From positions 124,001-188,000 of the forward strand of contig MU405275.1 of the NCBI GenBank assembly GCA_022836615.1: a stretch of 64,000 nucleotides of DNA, read 5' to 3'. Below the pieces are notes generated by a model. It was not told where the DNA came from and ran no database searches. It was given only the letters and a program-made list of their open reading frames with translations. The position numbers were made by a program, and so were the translations under genes. This DNA is from Annulohypoxylon bovei var. microspora (taxonomy: Eukaryota; Ascomycota; Sordariomycetes; Xylariales; Hypoxylaceae). This document shows positions 1-10,166 of this stretch, piece after piece. Position 1 is the stretch's first letter; the number at the start of each line of letters is the position of its first letter.

Positions 1-453
1 TCGGATTGCGCTTACATAAAATTAAATTTTGATAATGACTTCGAGAACAAATTCTTAAGGACGACTTCAAACAGGACGTCGTTTCTTACTTGGGGGATGT
101 GTAAATAATAGGTACTGGCTATAAGTTTGGAGTGATAAATATTCTGAATTTAAGAGGTAGGTGTTTATTCCGTTTACCAAAATTCACATAATAATTCACT
201 CAAAAGCAATGAATATCATAAACTTCGTGAATATTTTCAGATTGACATTCACTTATATCATGATACTCTCTTAATAATTTAAGAAATTCAGATTTTAATA
301 ACAAAAAAATGTGTTATCGAATTGGATTGACTAAGAAAGAATCGATACAAGTATGACTTATTAAAAATGCTAGTTATTGTTTTCTCCCCCATCAGTCATC
401 CGCCAAAGTCTTCACCCTCACGACAGATTTGACTAACAGATTTCTAGAAGGCT
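1..453. other. Upstream spacer of COQ2
   Basis: This AT-rich non-coding stretch holds no reading frame I can support. The last 80 bases before the COQ2 start become pyrimidine-rich (cytosine runs near 385-415), as is common in the core promoter or leader of fungal housekeeping genes. No TATA box or other defined site is claimed. Confidence 0.5.
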
Positions 454-1722
454 ATGACAACCCCAGGAAGGATGCCTCGGCTGCTTGCCGCCAATGGCAC
501 CAAATGCCTTTCCTTCCGTAGTCCGGCACCGCCGAACTCATGGAGACTATCAAACCAGTTCCATAATATCTCTCGGGGCGTCTCACGCCCTCTACGAAGC
601 GTACGCTCAACCGGAACAGCCCTCAGCTTCCCCAAACCCAGATACACAATCCCAGCCATCTCCCCAACGCCATCACCGCCAACAAGCCGGCGTTCAGCCC
701 ACACCATCGACTCGCCACCCCCCGCAGCCACAGCAGCGCCCTACACACCGCCCACATCCGGCATCCTCTCGCACCTGCCCAAGTCCTGGGTGCCGTACGG
801 GGAGCTAATCCGAATCGACAAGCCGACCGGGACATACTACCTCTTCTTCCCATGCCTGTTCTCAACCCTCCTCGCCGCGCCCCTCGCCTTGCCCCCCGCA
901 TCTCCCCTCTCCGTGCTCAGCACCGCGGCGCTCTTCTTCGGGGGCGCGCTAATCATGCGCGGGGCCGGGTGCTCGATCAACGACCTGTGGGACCGGCAGC
1001 TAGACCGGCACGTGCGGCGAACGCAGCACCGGCCCCTCGCGCGCGGGGCCATGACGCCGCTCGTCGCGCTGTCGTACACGGGGCTGCAGCTGCTGGCGGG
1101 GCTGGGCGTGCTGCTGCAGTTCCCGCCGGCGTGCCTGCTCTACGGGGTCCCGAGCCTGCTGTTCGTGGCCGCGTACCCGCTGGCCAAGCGCGTGACGTAC
1201 TACCCGCAGTTCGTGCTGGGGCTGACGTTCTCGTGGGGCGCGGTCATGGGGTTTCCCGCGCTGGGCGTGGACTTGCTGGCGGATGGCGCGGCGCTGGGTG
1301 CGGCCGCGCTGCTGTACGCGAGTAATGTGGCGTGGACCGTGCTGTATGACATGATATACGCACACATGGACATCAAGGACGACGCTAAGGCGGGGATTAA
1401 GAGCATTGCTCTTAAGCATGACGTTGATACGAAGAAGGTCCTGACGGGGTTAGCCGTGGTCCAGATCGGCTTACTTGGAGCGGCTGGCATGGCTGCAGGC
1501 GCAGGACCGGCTTTCTTCGTCGGTAGTTGCGGAGGCGCTGCTCTGGCTCTAGGCTGGATGATAACAAGGGTGAACCTGAAGAGCGTCAAGGATTGCTGGT
1601 GGTGGTTCGTAAACGGATGCTGGATCACTGGCGGTACAATCAGCCTTGGACTTGGGGCCGACTACCTGCTGAGATATACCGAAAACGAAAAGGATCAGGA
1701 ACAGGGAAAAATAGAGAGTTAA
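454..1722 (+). CDS. COQ2: 4-hydroxybenzoate polyprenyltransferase, mitochondrial (COQ2)
   Basis: This 422-residue intronless ORF encodes a UbiA-family prenyltransferase. COQ2 attaches the polyprenyl tail to 4-hydroxybenzoate in the mitochondrial inner membrane, the second committed step of ubiquinone synthesis. Two aspartate-rich Mg-diphosphate motifs are visible: NDLWDRQLD at residues 176-184 and a second motif around D299, D306 and DD309-310 (YDMIYAHMDIKDDAKAGIKS). Several hydrophobic segments lie between and after them. The first ~100 residues are rich in Arg, Ser and Pro and poor in acids, fitting a mitochondrial transit peptide. The ATG at 454 is used because it adds this presequence; an in-frame Met at residue 7 is an alternative. 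The core (about 850-1320) is markedly more GC-rich than its flanks, which creates long meaningless ORFs in other frames. COQ2 converges with RPS23 downstream. Confidence 0.93.
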   Translation: MTTPGRMPRLLAANGTKCLSFRSPAPPNSWRLSNQFHNISRGVSRPLRSVRSTGTALSFPKPRYTIPAISPTPSPPTSRRSAHTIDSPPPAATAAPYTPPTSGILSHLPKSWVPYGELIRIDKPTGTYYLFFPCLFSTLLAAPLALPPASPLSVLSTAALFFGGALIMRGAGCSINDLWDRQLDRHVRRTQHRPLARGAMTPLVALSYTGLQLLAGLGVLLQFPPACLLYGVPSLLFVAAYPLAKRVTYYPQFVLGLTFSWGAVMGFPALGVDLLADGAALGAAALLYASNVAWTVLYDMIYAHMDIKDDAKAGIKSIALKHDVDTKKVLTGLAVVQIGLLGAAGMAAGAGPAFFVGSCGGAALALGWMITRVNLKSVKDCWWWFVNGCWITGGTISLGLGADYLLRYTENEKDQEQGKIES

Positions 1723-2076
1723 AATTTCACTGATAAATCTGTACATACTTGTCACATACTACTAGACTTAGGCATAGGCATTCGGATTGTAGATGGAGGC
1801 TGGCCGGGAAAGCCGTACACTACAGCTTACAGTAGCCATAGAACTACGCGTTGAACATACCACAATCACAATTCCAATATAATTTAAAAATAACGAGTTT
1901 TGCGTTGGCGACTTACGATCTCTTTTCGTGGATCTCGTCTACCTGTGAATGAGTATCAAGGCCCGAACCTATGATGCCGTGATGAAACAAAGCAAGCCGT
2001 GTCGACTCCGCATGCCCAATGAACCTTCTCTCGTTGCACGTTTTAATTCCGTTTGTGTTCGTCCCCGACCGAGCCC
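1723..2076. terminator. Convergent 3' flanks of COQ2 and RPS23
   Basis: This 354-nt spacer lies between two stop codons facing each other, so both transcripts must end here. An AT-rich patch near 1875-1890 (AATATAATTTAAAAATAA) is a plausible polyadenylation region. No discrete signal can be proven from sequence alone. Confidence 0.35.
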
Positions 2077-2658
2077 TTATGAGCGGGGCTTCTCCTTCTT
2101 CTCCTTCCATAGGGCCAATAGACCGACACCGGAAACCTTGACGACCTTGAATCGCACACCGGGAATATCACCCTTGGCCTTGCCCTTGCGACCGAAACCA
2201 GCCAGTAGGACCTCGTCGTTCTCGTCCACGAAGTTCAGACAACCGTCATTGGGGACTGTAATGAGATCGTGTTAGCCAACTTCATCCTTCAAATTTCGAC
2301 ATTGAAATTCTCTTCCATCTCTTCAATGACATTGTCGTCCAGACAAAAATATTTCGTAGCTTAAAAATAGACATGGGGGGTTATTAGGGCAATTCGTACC
2401 GAAAGCAGTAACCTTCTTGCCGTTCTTGATAAGTTGTACACGGACACACTTTCGGATGGCGGAGTTGGGCTGTTTGGCTTCGACACCGACCTTCTCGAGG
2501 ACGATGCCCTTGGCGTGGGAGGAACCACCGAAAGGCGAGGACTTGAAAGCGGTACCGAGAGCGCGCTTCTTGTATCCGAGGTCTGCCCACTTCTGCTCCT
2601 TTCGGTGCAGTCGTAGCTTTCTGGCCGCGTTGAGACCACGAGGCTTTCCTTTACCCAT
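2077..2658 (-). CDS. RPS23: 40S ribosomal protein S23 (uS12)
   Basis: This gene encodes the small-subunit decoding-centre protein uS12. There are two coding exons: 2400-2658 and 2077-2255. The intron runs from GTACGA at 2399 to a CAG ending at 2256. The splice joins phase 1 codons exactly and gives 145 residues, the length known for yeast Rps23. The protein begins [20 protein letters not shown], contains the universally conserved [20 protein letters not shown] and [17 protein letters not shown] segments, and ends [10 protein letters not shown] likely 5'-UTR intron lies upstream at 2664-2798. Reading through the intron would yield a truncated nonsense tail, so the spliced form is the real one. 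Confidence 0.97.
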
Positions 2659-2663
2659 GATTG

Positions 2664-2798
2664 CTGAAGTAGAGGGGTCGCGCGATTAGTAAAACGAACG
2701 ATCGAAGAAAAGACGTTAAGACGTAGATTGGGATGCTTTCGGTGAAGCGCAGTCGAATGGATGATTGTAGGTTGATCGTGGAAGGGTAATTGACTTAC
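2664..2798 (-). other. Probable 5'-UTR intron of RPS23
   Basis: Immediately upstream of the RPS23 start codon, the minus strand shows a consensus donor (GTAAGT at 2798), a TACTAAT branch-like motif near 2685-2692 and a CTTCAG acceptor ending at 2664. The intron would be 135 nt and end five bases before the ATG. Leader introns are common in ribosomal protein genes of filamentous fungi. The signals are seen in sequence; splicing is inferred. Confidence 0.5.
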
Positions 2799-3229
2799 CG
2801 ATTTGTTATATGGTATCGCTGAGAAATGGGTTGAGTTGATCTTGCTTGGATGGGTTTGACTAGTGGTTGGTGGATTGTAAAGTTTCTCGGTTAATTTTTT
2901 TCACAGGTGCAAAAATGCTTAAGGGTTTCTTCGCCCTAGTTCCAAAGTGTGGCTGCTTCTACTGTGGGACGATTGTGGAGTTAATCGGGTTAGTCTCTAC
3001 CCCGATCCACTTCCGTGGCTATGCAGCATTCCATTGTGGCTTATACCTCGGGACAAGGACAATCGCGCTTTTCGCAGCTTCCAACACGTCGACCTGTTCA
3101 TTGACCAGTCATATATATTCATCAACCTCAGCATCTTGCTGCTTGGTTACCCTTTCCTACCAGGGATACTTAAAAAGGGCTGCCTTTTAATTCCAATCGC
3201 ACCTTTTTTTCTATTATCAAGATGTAGCG
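2799..3229. promoter_or_regulatory. Divergent promoter region, RPS23 / conserved protein
   Basis: This is the shared upstream region of two divergent genes, containing pyrimidine-rich tracts and no coding capacity I trust. The short ORFs here lack any family resemblance. Specific factor sites were not identified. Confidence 0.35.
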
Positions 3230-4144
3230 ATGGATTTCCCCAAACTAACATTGAGCACGTCCAAAGCTCGCGACCCTCCTCGTCTCTTCCTGCATCCCTC
3301 CCCAGCGGCCTCGCATGTATCGCTCTCGGGCATGATGGCCGCCGCGCCGGCCGTCCCGCCGGCGGCAACCTCGGCCTCGAACGTGCGGGAGAGCGCCAGC
3401 GGCGGCGCATCGACGCAGCAGTCCCAAGCCGCGCCCTCCGTCGCGCGGACGAGCTCGATCCTCAACCTGCGGAACAACCGCGCCGCCGTCTCGCGGCTGC
3501 ACACCGCGGACTCCGCCCGCACCGCCGATAGGACCGACGCCCTGTGGGCCGAGATGCAGGCGACCCTGGAAGAGGTCGAGCTGTCCGCGAGCGGCGGCAC
3601 CCACGTCTTCGGCCCGGAGCACGACCGCAAGCTCGCCGAGCTGCGTGCCGCCCAGATCAGGCTGGCGCAGGCCTGGGCGCGCGGCGAGGCCGAGGATACG
3701 GTCGACACGACCACGGCTACGAAAAACGAGGCGACGAACTCGAAGAGCGCTCTGGGCGAGATGGGCGCATCTGCTGCGGTCGGGACGGGTCTTGGTACTA
3801 CGATATCTGCCAACGCTGGGAGGGCAGCAGGCGTGGCGGCAGCAGCGGCGGTGGAGGGCACGGAAGGTGGCAAGAGCACGGCTGGCACTGGGAGCGTACG
3901 ACCTGGTAGCAGCGGAACGGGTCGCGAGCGGCTAGGCGCTAAGCTCGAGGAGGAGACAGAGAAGGATATCCTTCTTGCGAGACATAGAAGAGAAGCGAAC
4001 GACCGCTACTTTTCCAAGATAGATCAAGGAGTCAGGGATGTTGTCGAGAAACTAGAAGAAGTGGCCATTGCTATGAGAGCTGTTGAAGAAGAGACACGAA
4101 ATATATGGGGTGATGGTGCCGTGCCAGACAATTTGAGGGTCTGA
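3230..4144 (+). CDS. Conserved fungal protein, probable DUF5315 type
   Basis: This single-exon ORF encodes 304 residues. The N-terminal third and a middle stretch (about 165-245) are low-complexity and rich in Ala, Gly, Ser and Thr. Two conserved-looking blocks stand out: an acidic helical block at about 100-150 (RTDALWAEMQATLEEVELSA followed by a VFGPEH motif and an alanine-rich helix), and a C-terminal helical block at about 252-300 (RREANDRYF, then VVEKLEEVAIAMRAVEEETR). The arrangement resembles fungal proteins carrying the disordered-region family DUF5315, recalled from memory and not verified. No catalytic motif, signal peptide or membrane segment is visible, and the function is unknown. 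It is divergent from RPS23. Confidence 0.7.
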   Translation: MDFPKLTLSTSKARDPPRLFLHPSPAASHVSLSGMMAAAPAVPPAATSASNVRESASGGASTQQSQAAPSVARTSSILNLRNNRAAVSRLHTADSARTADRTDALWAEMQATLEEVELSASGGTHVFGPEHDRKLAELRAAQIRLAQAWARGEAEDTVDTTTATKNEATNSKSALGEMGASAAVGTGLGTTISANAGRAAGVAAAAAVEGTEGGKSTAGTGSVRPGSSGTGRERLGAKLEEETEKDILLARHRREANDRYFSKIDQGVRDVVEKLEEVAIAMRAVEEETRNIWGDGAVPDNLRV

Positions 4145-4474
4145 CAAACGGCGTCTTTTACAATCGCATACTTCATACATCACGGACAATTAGTGGTTTG
4201 GCGCATCGGTTGGCTACGGGCTTGTAATGGTCTCTAGGAAAGGTTTCACGCAGGCATAGAAAAGGCGTTGGTAGATGAAGGGACATATGAGATTGGCCTG
4301 AAGAGGCTGCTAACACCCCTGCAGCGACTTGATGGTAGTCGTCGCTTGGTGGTTGGGGGAATGAATGGCTCATGTACAGGCGACCAGACTTTGATTACTG
4401 GTCCTCATAAAACGTTCGTCATAATTCGTCCAACGCCCGAGCCAAAATCCAATTGCTCATAACATAGTTGGTAC
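4145..4474. other. Spacer, convergent 3' flanks
   Basis: This 330-nt spacer separates two converging genes. I see nothing coding in it. Confidence 0.4.
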
Positions 4475-4790
4475 TCATAACTTCATTCCACGCGCATACT
4501 CCTCGGTCCCCCGGAACTCCGTCGTTATCCAATACCCGGGATTCCTTTCTGCGCTATGGAGACGGACAGGTCCTGCATGTCTCGGAAGTGAACCGAGATC
4601 GACTTGAACCCATCCATCCTTGATTGGCACGCTGACGTGACCAGACCCCGCGACATTTGCTAGATCCAGAGTCAATACTCGTTTGTTTATCTAATAGGAT
4701 ATATCAAAAACTTACCCTCGCCTCTGCAGGGGTGGAGACAGTAGCCACGACGGCCATGATAATAGCCACAACGATGGAGAAGGCCTGCAT
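4475..4790 (-). CDS. Putative small secreted protein (two exons, frame uncertain)
   Basis: The first exon (4716-4790) encodes a textbook signal peptide: MQAFSIVVAIIMAVVATVST followed by PAEAR, then a strong donor GTAAGT at 4715. What follows is ambiguous. The longest downstream frame (to the stop at 4475) reads without interruption, but joining it in phase needs an intron of only 25 nt (acceptor at 4691), too short for normal fungal splicing. The next good acceptor (GATCTAG, 56-nt intron with a TTGAC branch-like motif) shifts the frame and gives a 68-residue protein ending earlier. Either product would be a cysteine-poor secreted peptide of unknown role. The signal-peptide exon is well supported; the mature part is not. 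Confidence 0.42.
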
Positions 4791-6273
4791 CTTGACGGCT
4801 AATAAGGATGTTGATTGTGGTGAAAGTGGGTTGTTTTGGTGGGCGATGTTTAAGGCAAAAATGCCCTTGGATCTTTCAAAAACCAGTCACATCCTTTCGG
4901 GAGGGTCTCAGGCTTCTTATACTATTACACTCTACATACTCCCTACCTTCTTCCGTCCACTCCGGTCTCTAATTCACACATGCAAAACCCTGCACCGGCC
5001 TCCGAATTACGGTCAGGTTCTAGTCGAGGTTGGAAGGTGAATTCTTATTCCTTCATTGGGTGGAATTTCTACATCCCACTAAATTTGGGGGTGGTTGGGT
5101 CAAATCCCAGCGTCTAATCTCTCACCGCCGGGCTGTCGCCTCACATTCGGAAACGCATCGAAGGAACCACGCCTTAAATCTCAAGAACCACGATCCCATT
5201 AGGCATAGCAGACCAGTGGATAAGTACCAAATTGGTCTAGCAGATCTTCCCCGGGTCGCAAAAGCCTTGATACTGCCCAACATGCGGACACCACATCCCC
5301 AAATGTTTGGTTCGGTGGGGACTCGTCAGCGAGATTTGATGTCTTGGCGAACCTCACCGCACGATGATTGCGCATTGCCAACACACGATCACATACGTCT
5401 TTCCCGAGGTCACATCATTAAATATGTACATATGAACCTCAATTTATTAGATAAGTTAATTGAGAGCACGACTTGGAACGAGCAATTTCTATCATTCGAT
5501 TACGGGAACATGTGGAGGTGGGAGTATCATTGATGTCATCCTCCTAAAGGTAAAACATACAACTTTCAATGTGTTCGATGTGATATGTACATAGACCGCC
5601 ATCATTCCTAGTTCACCGTCTGGTCAGCGCCCCTGTCTAGTAGAGAACTAAGGCATAATGTTCATTTGTTTCCGAATACGGAACACGTACTAGTAATAAA
5701 TAAGCAGTATCGTACACCCTAGACACAGTGGCTCTGCGAAGGTCTACGTAATCTACGAGCTCTACGAGTTATTAATAGTTTTCTTCGAGTGAGCATAATG
5801 AAATTCTGCATGATCGAAGTACGACAATCCACCTTCAATTCGCGGTCTGTTCGGGCTTGGTCCTTCCTCCCAGTGAAGATATTCCGAATAAGCCTTAGTG
5901 ACTAGGTAGGATTTAGTAGTTGTCTGTTTAGAGTTATGGGGCTCTGGATACTATCGATTTATTCGGGAAGAAGCATAATACAGGTACTATGACGAGGTTC
6001 TATTCATCTAGTGTAAGCCTGGGTCATAAGTTCCAGATGGTCCTCAATTATTTAGCCGAATTCACCCAGATAACAATAGTCCTTAATAGGGTTATACTAC
6101 TGAAGACGAGCCTAATCACAGTTTGGAAATGCATAGGTAAAGAACGACGTATTTGTACAATACCAAACTACTACTCAACCCCCCAAGGCCGACGAGAGAG
6201 CTTGTACACTTGACGGCAGAAAAGAACTGCCCTGAGCCACAACGTACGGACCTTTTCTAACCTAGCCATCCCA
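4791..6273. other. Intergenic region without supported gene
   Basis: This 1.5-kb spacer is the upstream region of the small secreted protein gene and the 3' side of the DUF1996 gene. ORFs of up to 167 codons occur (5030-5533) but lack codon bias, domain motifs and splice context, so I read the region as non-coding. Confidence 0.45.
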
Positions 6274-7587
6274 TTACATACCCGGTAGCTTGTCGAGCCC
6301 TATTACGAATTAGCACCTATACCGCGAAAATCAGAAAGCCTCAAAACTTACATCCGTCGGTCTCCTCGTCAATGGTGTTCGCGATCTTGCACTGGTTGGC
6401 GACGGCCATGGACTGCTTCGTGATGGAGCCGCAGCCGTCGTAGAAACACTCGGACTTGTCCATCGCGCGCTGCAGGGCGTCGCCCTTCCAGCCGAACATG
6501 TAGTCGGCGTGGGTGCCGTACCCGCTGCCCTCGAAACTCCACACGAACGGGTTCGGGGTGCCTGAAGTCCACATGCTGTTGAACTTGGTCGTGTCCCAGG
6601 TAGTCTCGAAGGTGACTTGTGGTACACGGACGCTGTTATTGAAGTTAGAAATTTGTTCTTAGGAAAAGGGGTTAGGGTTTTTAGCAATGTCTTCGGAGCA
6701 ACAACTCCTCAGGCAGCTTGGTTAAGAAACTTTCGCCCCTGAAGCAGGCTAGAAAGAAAAGAACTATCGATATTACGTACGGGTGAGATGCCGGGCATGG
6801 AGGAGCGTTGTTGAAATAATCCGAGTCGACCGTGTTGTACATGTGAGATTGGTGGTCTGGGCTGTCAAGGTTCTCGCCATCCCAGCATCTGTGACTAGTT
6901 AGTACCTATGCTTAAAGAATATACCGAGCTTAGAATATGTAGGCTACTAACGCGGGGAAGTGGTGTGAAGTAAAGATACCACCCGAGCACGGCGAGGTAG
7001 GGAAACTGGCCATCAATGGACCTCTGCTGCCTCCTGTCAGGCACTGGTAGTTGAGGCCGATGTGCGATCGGGACTCAGCGGTCGGGCTGCCCACGGTCAT
7101 GCGGAACCCCTGAAAACGATTAGAAACGTGAACGGCGTTAGAACATAGCAGTTGATAATATTACCGGCTGGAAAGATTTAATAGACTGCTGCTGGAGATT
7201 ATCCCTGCTCAAGTCGAACTGGGTGTAGTAGACAGTAAGTCCACCCTGAGCACCGTCCGAACCTCCTAACAAGGGTTGAACGGGAACCACTGGTACACGG
7301 TGGTAAGAGCCGTTGGTAGGGTGTTTGAAGTATAAGTGGGCAGTCCAATAATTGGAAAAGTCCTCCGACATTTGGCAGGTGGTACAGGAAGCCCTGGCAC
7401 CGACATCACCAGTCATCGTGGCGTTGAAGGCATTTCCACCGACAATGTGATGAACATGGGCGGAAGGGGCATCGCCAGGCTGTACGACGGGATCAAGACG
7501 TTGGATAGTCAAGGTCGAGCATGGGAAGCGGAGGCCGGCTCGGACAGGCGCGATGAGCGCAATAGCTGTGAGTAACTTCATATTCAT
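6274..7587 (-). CDS. Secreted DUF1996-domain protein
   Basis: This is a five-exon gene: 7165-7587, 6952-7109, 6781-6888, 6352-6632 and 6274-6299. All junctions keep phase, and TACTAAC- or CTAAC-type branch sites precede the acceptors of introns 2 and 3. The product has 331 residues with a signal peptide (MNMKLLTAIALIAPVRA). It then shows the DUF1996 hallmarks: an N-terminal RLDPVVQPGDAPSAHVHHIVGG segment read in two parts (RLDPVVQPG; HVHHIVGG), a CTTCQ..DFSNYWTAHLYF block, a conserved CWDGENLDSPDHQSHM segment, and a GWKGDALQRAMD region near the C terminus. The last exon is only 26 nt and supplies the family's typical ending WLDKLPGM; without it the gene stops early at ...TDGCKF. Function is unknown; family members are extracellular fungal proteins. 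Confidence 0.88.
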
Positions 7588-8912
7588 GACAGGCCTCTTT
7601 TCGAGAGTACTAGTAATAGAGCGATCGCGAGCTGAAGATCTTCAACGGTGATGGAGGCGTAAAAGCGGATCTATATAGCTACTTAACTTATTTTAAAACC
7701 ATTATAAATATCTTAGAAGCAAGATAACTCAAATTGGATAGCGGAGCTCAAGAGTAGATAATTAATGGACGTCAAGATGGCGTAGGTCTGGTACCAATCA
7801 GCTCACGTCTACACCATACGTTAGAAGGCTTATTATCCGGTGATATAGAGATCTCATATATATTTAGGTATGTCCGATTGACAGGATCTCGGCAAATCCC
7901 CCTGGTAGGTGTTCATTGGCTTTTAAAAGTGCCGTGAGCCAGGCACATGGAGTGCTTGACATAACTATAAATTATAAGTCTGTGTGACAGGTAATCGTGT
8001 GTATACTATTGGGCGTGGTTAAATTGAACGAAGCATGGGTTGATCCAACGTATAGTCTCAGTTAGGTATTGATCGGGGGGAGCATCACCGTCGAGCCCAT
8101 CCGCACGCGCCTCATGCTTATCTGACGCGTGATGAACGACTACCGCCGCTGCTTGCCCGGACAGTAGTGGAGAGCGGACGATGATAGTCATGATCCGCTT
8201 TTTCCGGTTCCCGATGGCGAGACGTCCGAATTCGATACCTCCATTAGCCTACTGCGGTCCTCATTGGCGAATATGATTTGAAATTGTTGACCTCCGGCCC
8301 TAGAATTGGAATATAACAATAAAAATTTGCAAGATATAATAATGATTGGGCTCAGTACAGTAAATAAACTTTCAAGAGGGGAGAAGGGTGAAACTCTCGG
8401 CTGAATTGCCGACACGCATGAACGATGCCTAGGTAGAAGTGTGCGTCTGCGACTGAGCCAAACAACCTTAACTTCGCTATCTCCTCTTAGACTTCCTTGC
8501 TGTTCTAATCCTGGGCTCATAGACTTAAAACTTCCAATACCAAATGAACATTCTGAGCTATATCCAAGCGGAGCTCGTAATCATCACTAACTCTAAGACT
8601 GTGTCCTAATATAAACAAGTGTTTGCCTTCCCCTTTTAAGCAAGTGATTTCGCTTTTGGCGTAAGAGGGAACTCTTTTCTGGTTCCGATCGATCATTCAA
8701 TTGCGCGTTAGTTGATTTCAAGGCCAGATATAAGAGGAAAACGGTGATAACGGCGTAGAGTGTCACCAGCCTATACGTCAAGGCACTGTCCCTGGGGCGA
8801 AGCGCCTTCCACCCCCTTCATTTCGCGAGCCCGCCATCCGTATTCCACACGAGGTCCATTACGAGCGACGGCTTAGTAGCTCGAGTTGTCGGCGAGTACC
8901 AGCAGTCCGTGC
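7588..8912. other. Intergenic region, promoter of DUF1996 gene
   Basis: This 1.3-kb spacer separates two minus-strand genes. One minus-strand ORF at 8593-8781 (62 codons) begins with a hydrophobic stretch and has dibasic sites. It is treated as a weak candidate in the findings, not as a gene. The rest shows no coding signal. Confidence 0.4.
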
Positions 8913-9636
8913 TTAAGAACGTGGTTTGGTGCATTCGCAATCCTTCCTCAACAGGCCACAGCGATAGCAGAACTGCGCACGGCAACGGCAACTACGGATA
9001 AATTAATATCGTGACCCGAAACAGGTGGAAATATACTCACTTCATTTGCACGCAGCCGTTCTCACGCTCGACCATCATTCGGCACCCCGGGCATTGCCTC
9101 CACCCCTTATGCTTAGCGAGCTCCATCAGTTTGTGGAGATTCTCATCGTAGGGGCAATCCCCTTCGTGACTTCGTCCCCCGCAAAAGGTACACGTCAGCG
9201 CGGCGCATATGTGACATTTGGCGACATTGTTCTTGCACTGGTGGGAGGAGATAAAGGTAGAACAGGCCGGATTGTGGCAGTAAGTTCTCAGGGGAGTTAT
9301 GAACTCGGCGGCTTTTGATCGGTATACGAGAACCAGCCACGGGTCAAGAAATGCTTCGTTTGGTTCAAAGGGGACTAGCTGTCGGCAGCAACGTGCTGGA
9401 AAGCGTTCCTCGTCGCTTGCTGCGGCTTTGAATAGTTGGCCGAGACATCGACGACAATACTCGTGTCCGCAAGGTGCTCGTGCTAATTTGGCCGCGGCAT
9501 CCTTCATTTCCATACACGCGTTACATTCTCGCATTTCACGCCCGGGTTCAACAACCTCGTCGTCAGTTGTGCGGATGATCAGTCGCCTGGGATTACCCGC
9601 GAGCGTTAAGAATTTTAGTACCCTTATCTTCATCAT
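8913..9636 (-). CDS. Compact RBR (RING-IBR-RING) E3 ubiquitin ligase
   Basis: There are two exons (9041-9636 and 8913-8991). The donor is GTGAGT at 9040, the acceptor CGTAG ends at 8992, and the phase is exact. The 224-residue protein is almost only the catalytic RBR module. RING1 starts at C38-x2-C41 with CGHEYC at 56-61 and CC at 83-84. The IBR covers about 120-165 (CHNPAC, CHIC, CTFCGG). RING2 starts at CPGC 182-185, with C195 in the NGCVQM segment aligning with the thioester-forming cysteine of HHARI-type ligases. The second exon supplies the final zinc ligands (CRC, FCYRC). RBR ligases pass ubiquitin through that cysteine to substrates. The N-terminal domains usual in fungal homologues are missing, so an upstream exon may exist or the gene may be trimmed. 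Confidence 0.8.
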
Positions 9637-10166
9637 AGTGGCGGAAAGTTTGAGTTAGTAGTATTATTTGTAGAGGTGTCTTGGCATAGAAGAAATGTCA
9701 GTACTGAAATGATTCTTCTCAGTACGAAATTTTTCATGTCAAGGAGACAAGTTCTACCGATTTCTCAGATCAACGGATGGTTTGGTTCAATTTATAGCTT
9801 TGATGAAAGTATTCTCGCTGGAGGTTGGCGATTTCTTATTAGTAGGTAGGTGGATGAAAGTATAGGGGTAGGTACCTTAATAGGCAGGTCCCTTATTGGT
9901 ATGTTTTTAACGACTGATAATATTACGGGTATATGTTTAATAGACCACAATGGTTTAAACTAGGCTTTGAATAGTTTCAACCCGCAAGTATCGATAGTTG
10001 AACTTTTTTATTAGCCATCGCGTGTGAGATAAGCTTGGCTTCTTTCATTTATATTAAACCTTTAAGGCCAAAGTATAATTTAGATCATAACTTAAGTTTT
10101 AACAAGTTTATTTATATTTTGCGGCATGGCAGGATAAAGAAACGTTATAAATAAAGAGCATCTCAC
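9637..10166. other. AT-rich spacer
   Basis: This 530-nt spacer is rich in A and T, with a TAGGTAGG unit near 9841-9850 and no ORF. It separates the RBR gene from the GMC oxidoreductase gene on the same strand. Confidence 0.4.

Noticed and set aside
485..1628. Several overlapping ORFs of 80-157 codons on both strands
   Set aside because: They lie inside COQ2; the GC-rich core lacks stops in other frames. Their Arg/Ala-rich products are typical shadows.
4691..4715. 25-nt intron joining the small secreted protein exons in phase
   Set aside because: It is too short for normal fungal spliceosomal introns; kept only as one of two unresolved options.
5030..5533. 167-codon plus-strand ORF
   Set aside because: It shows no domain or signal, His-rich random composition and no splice context.
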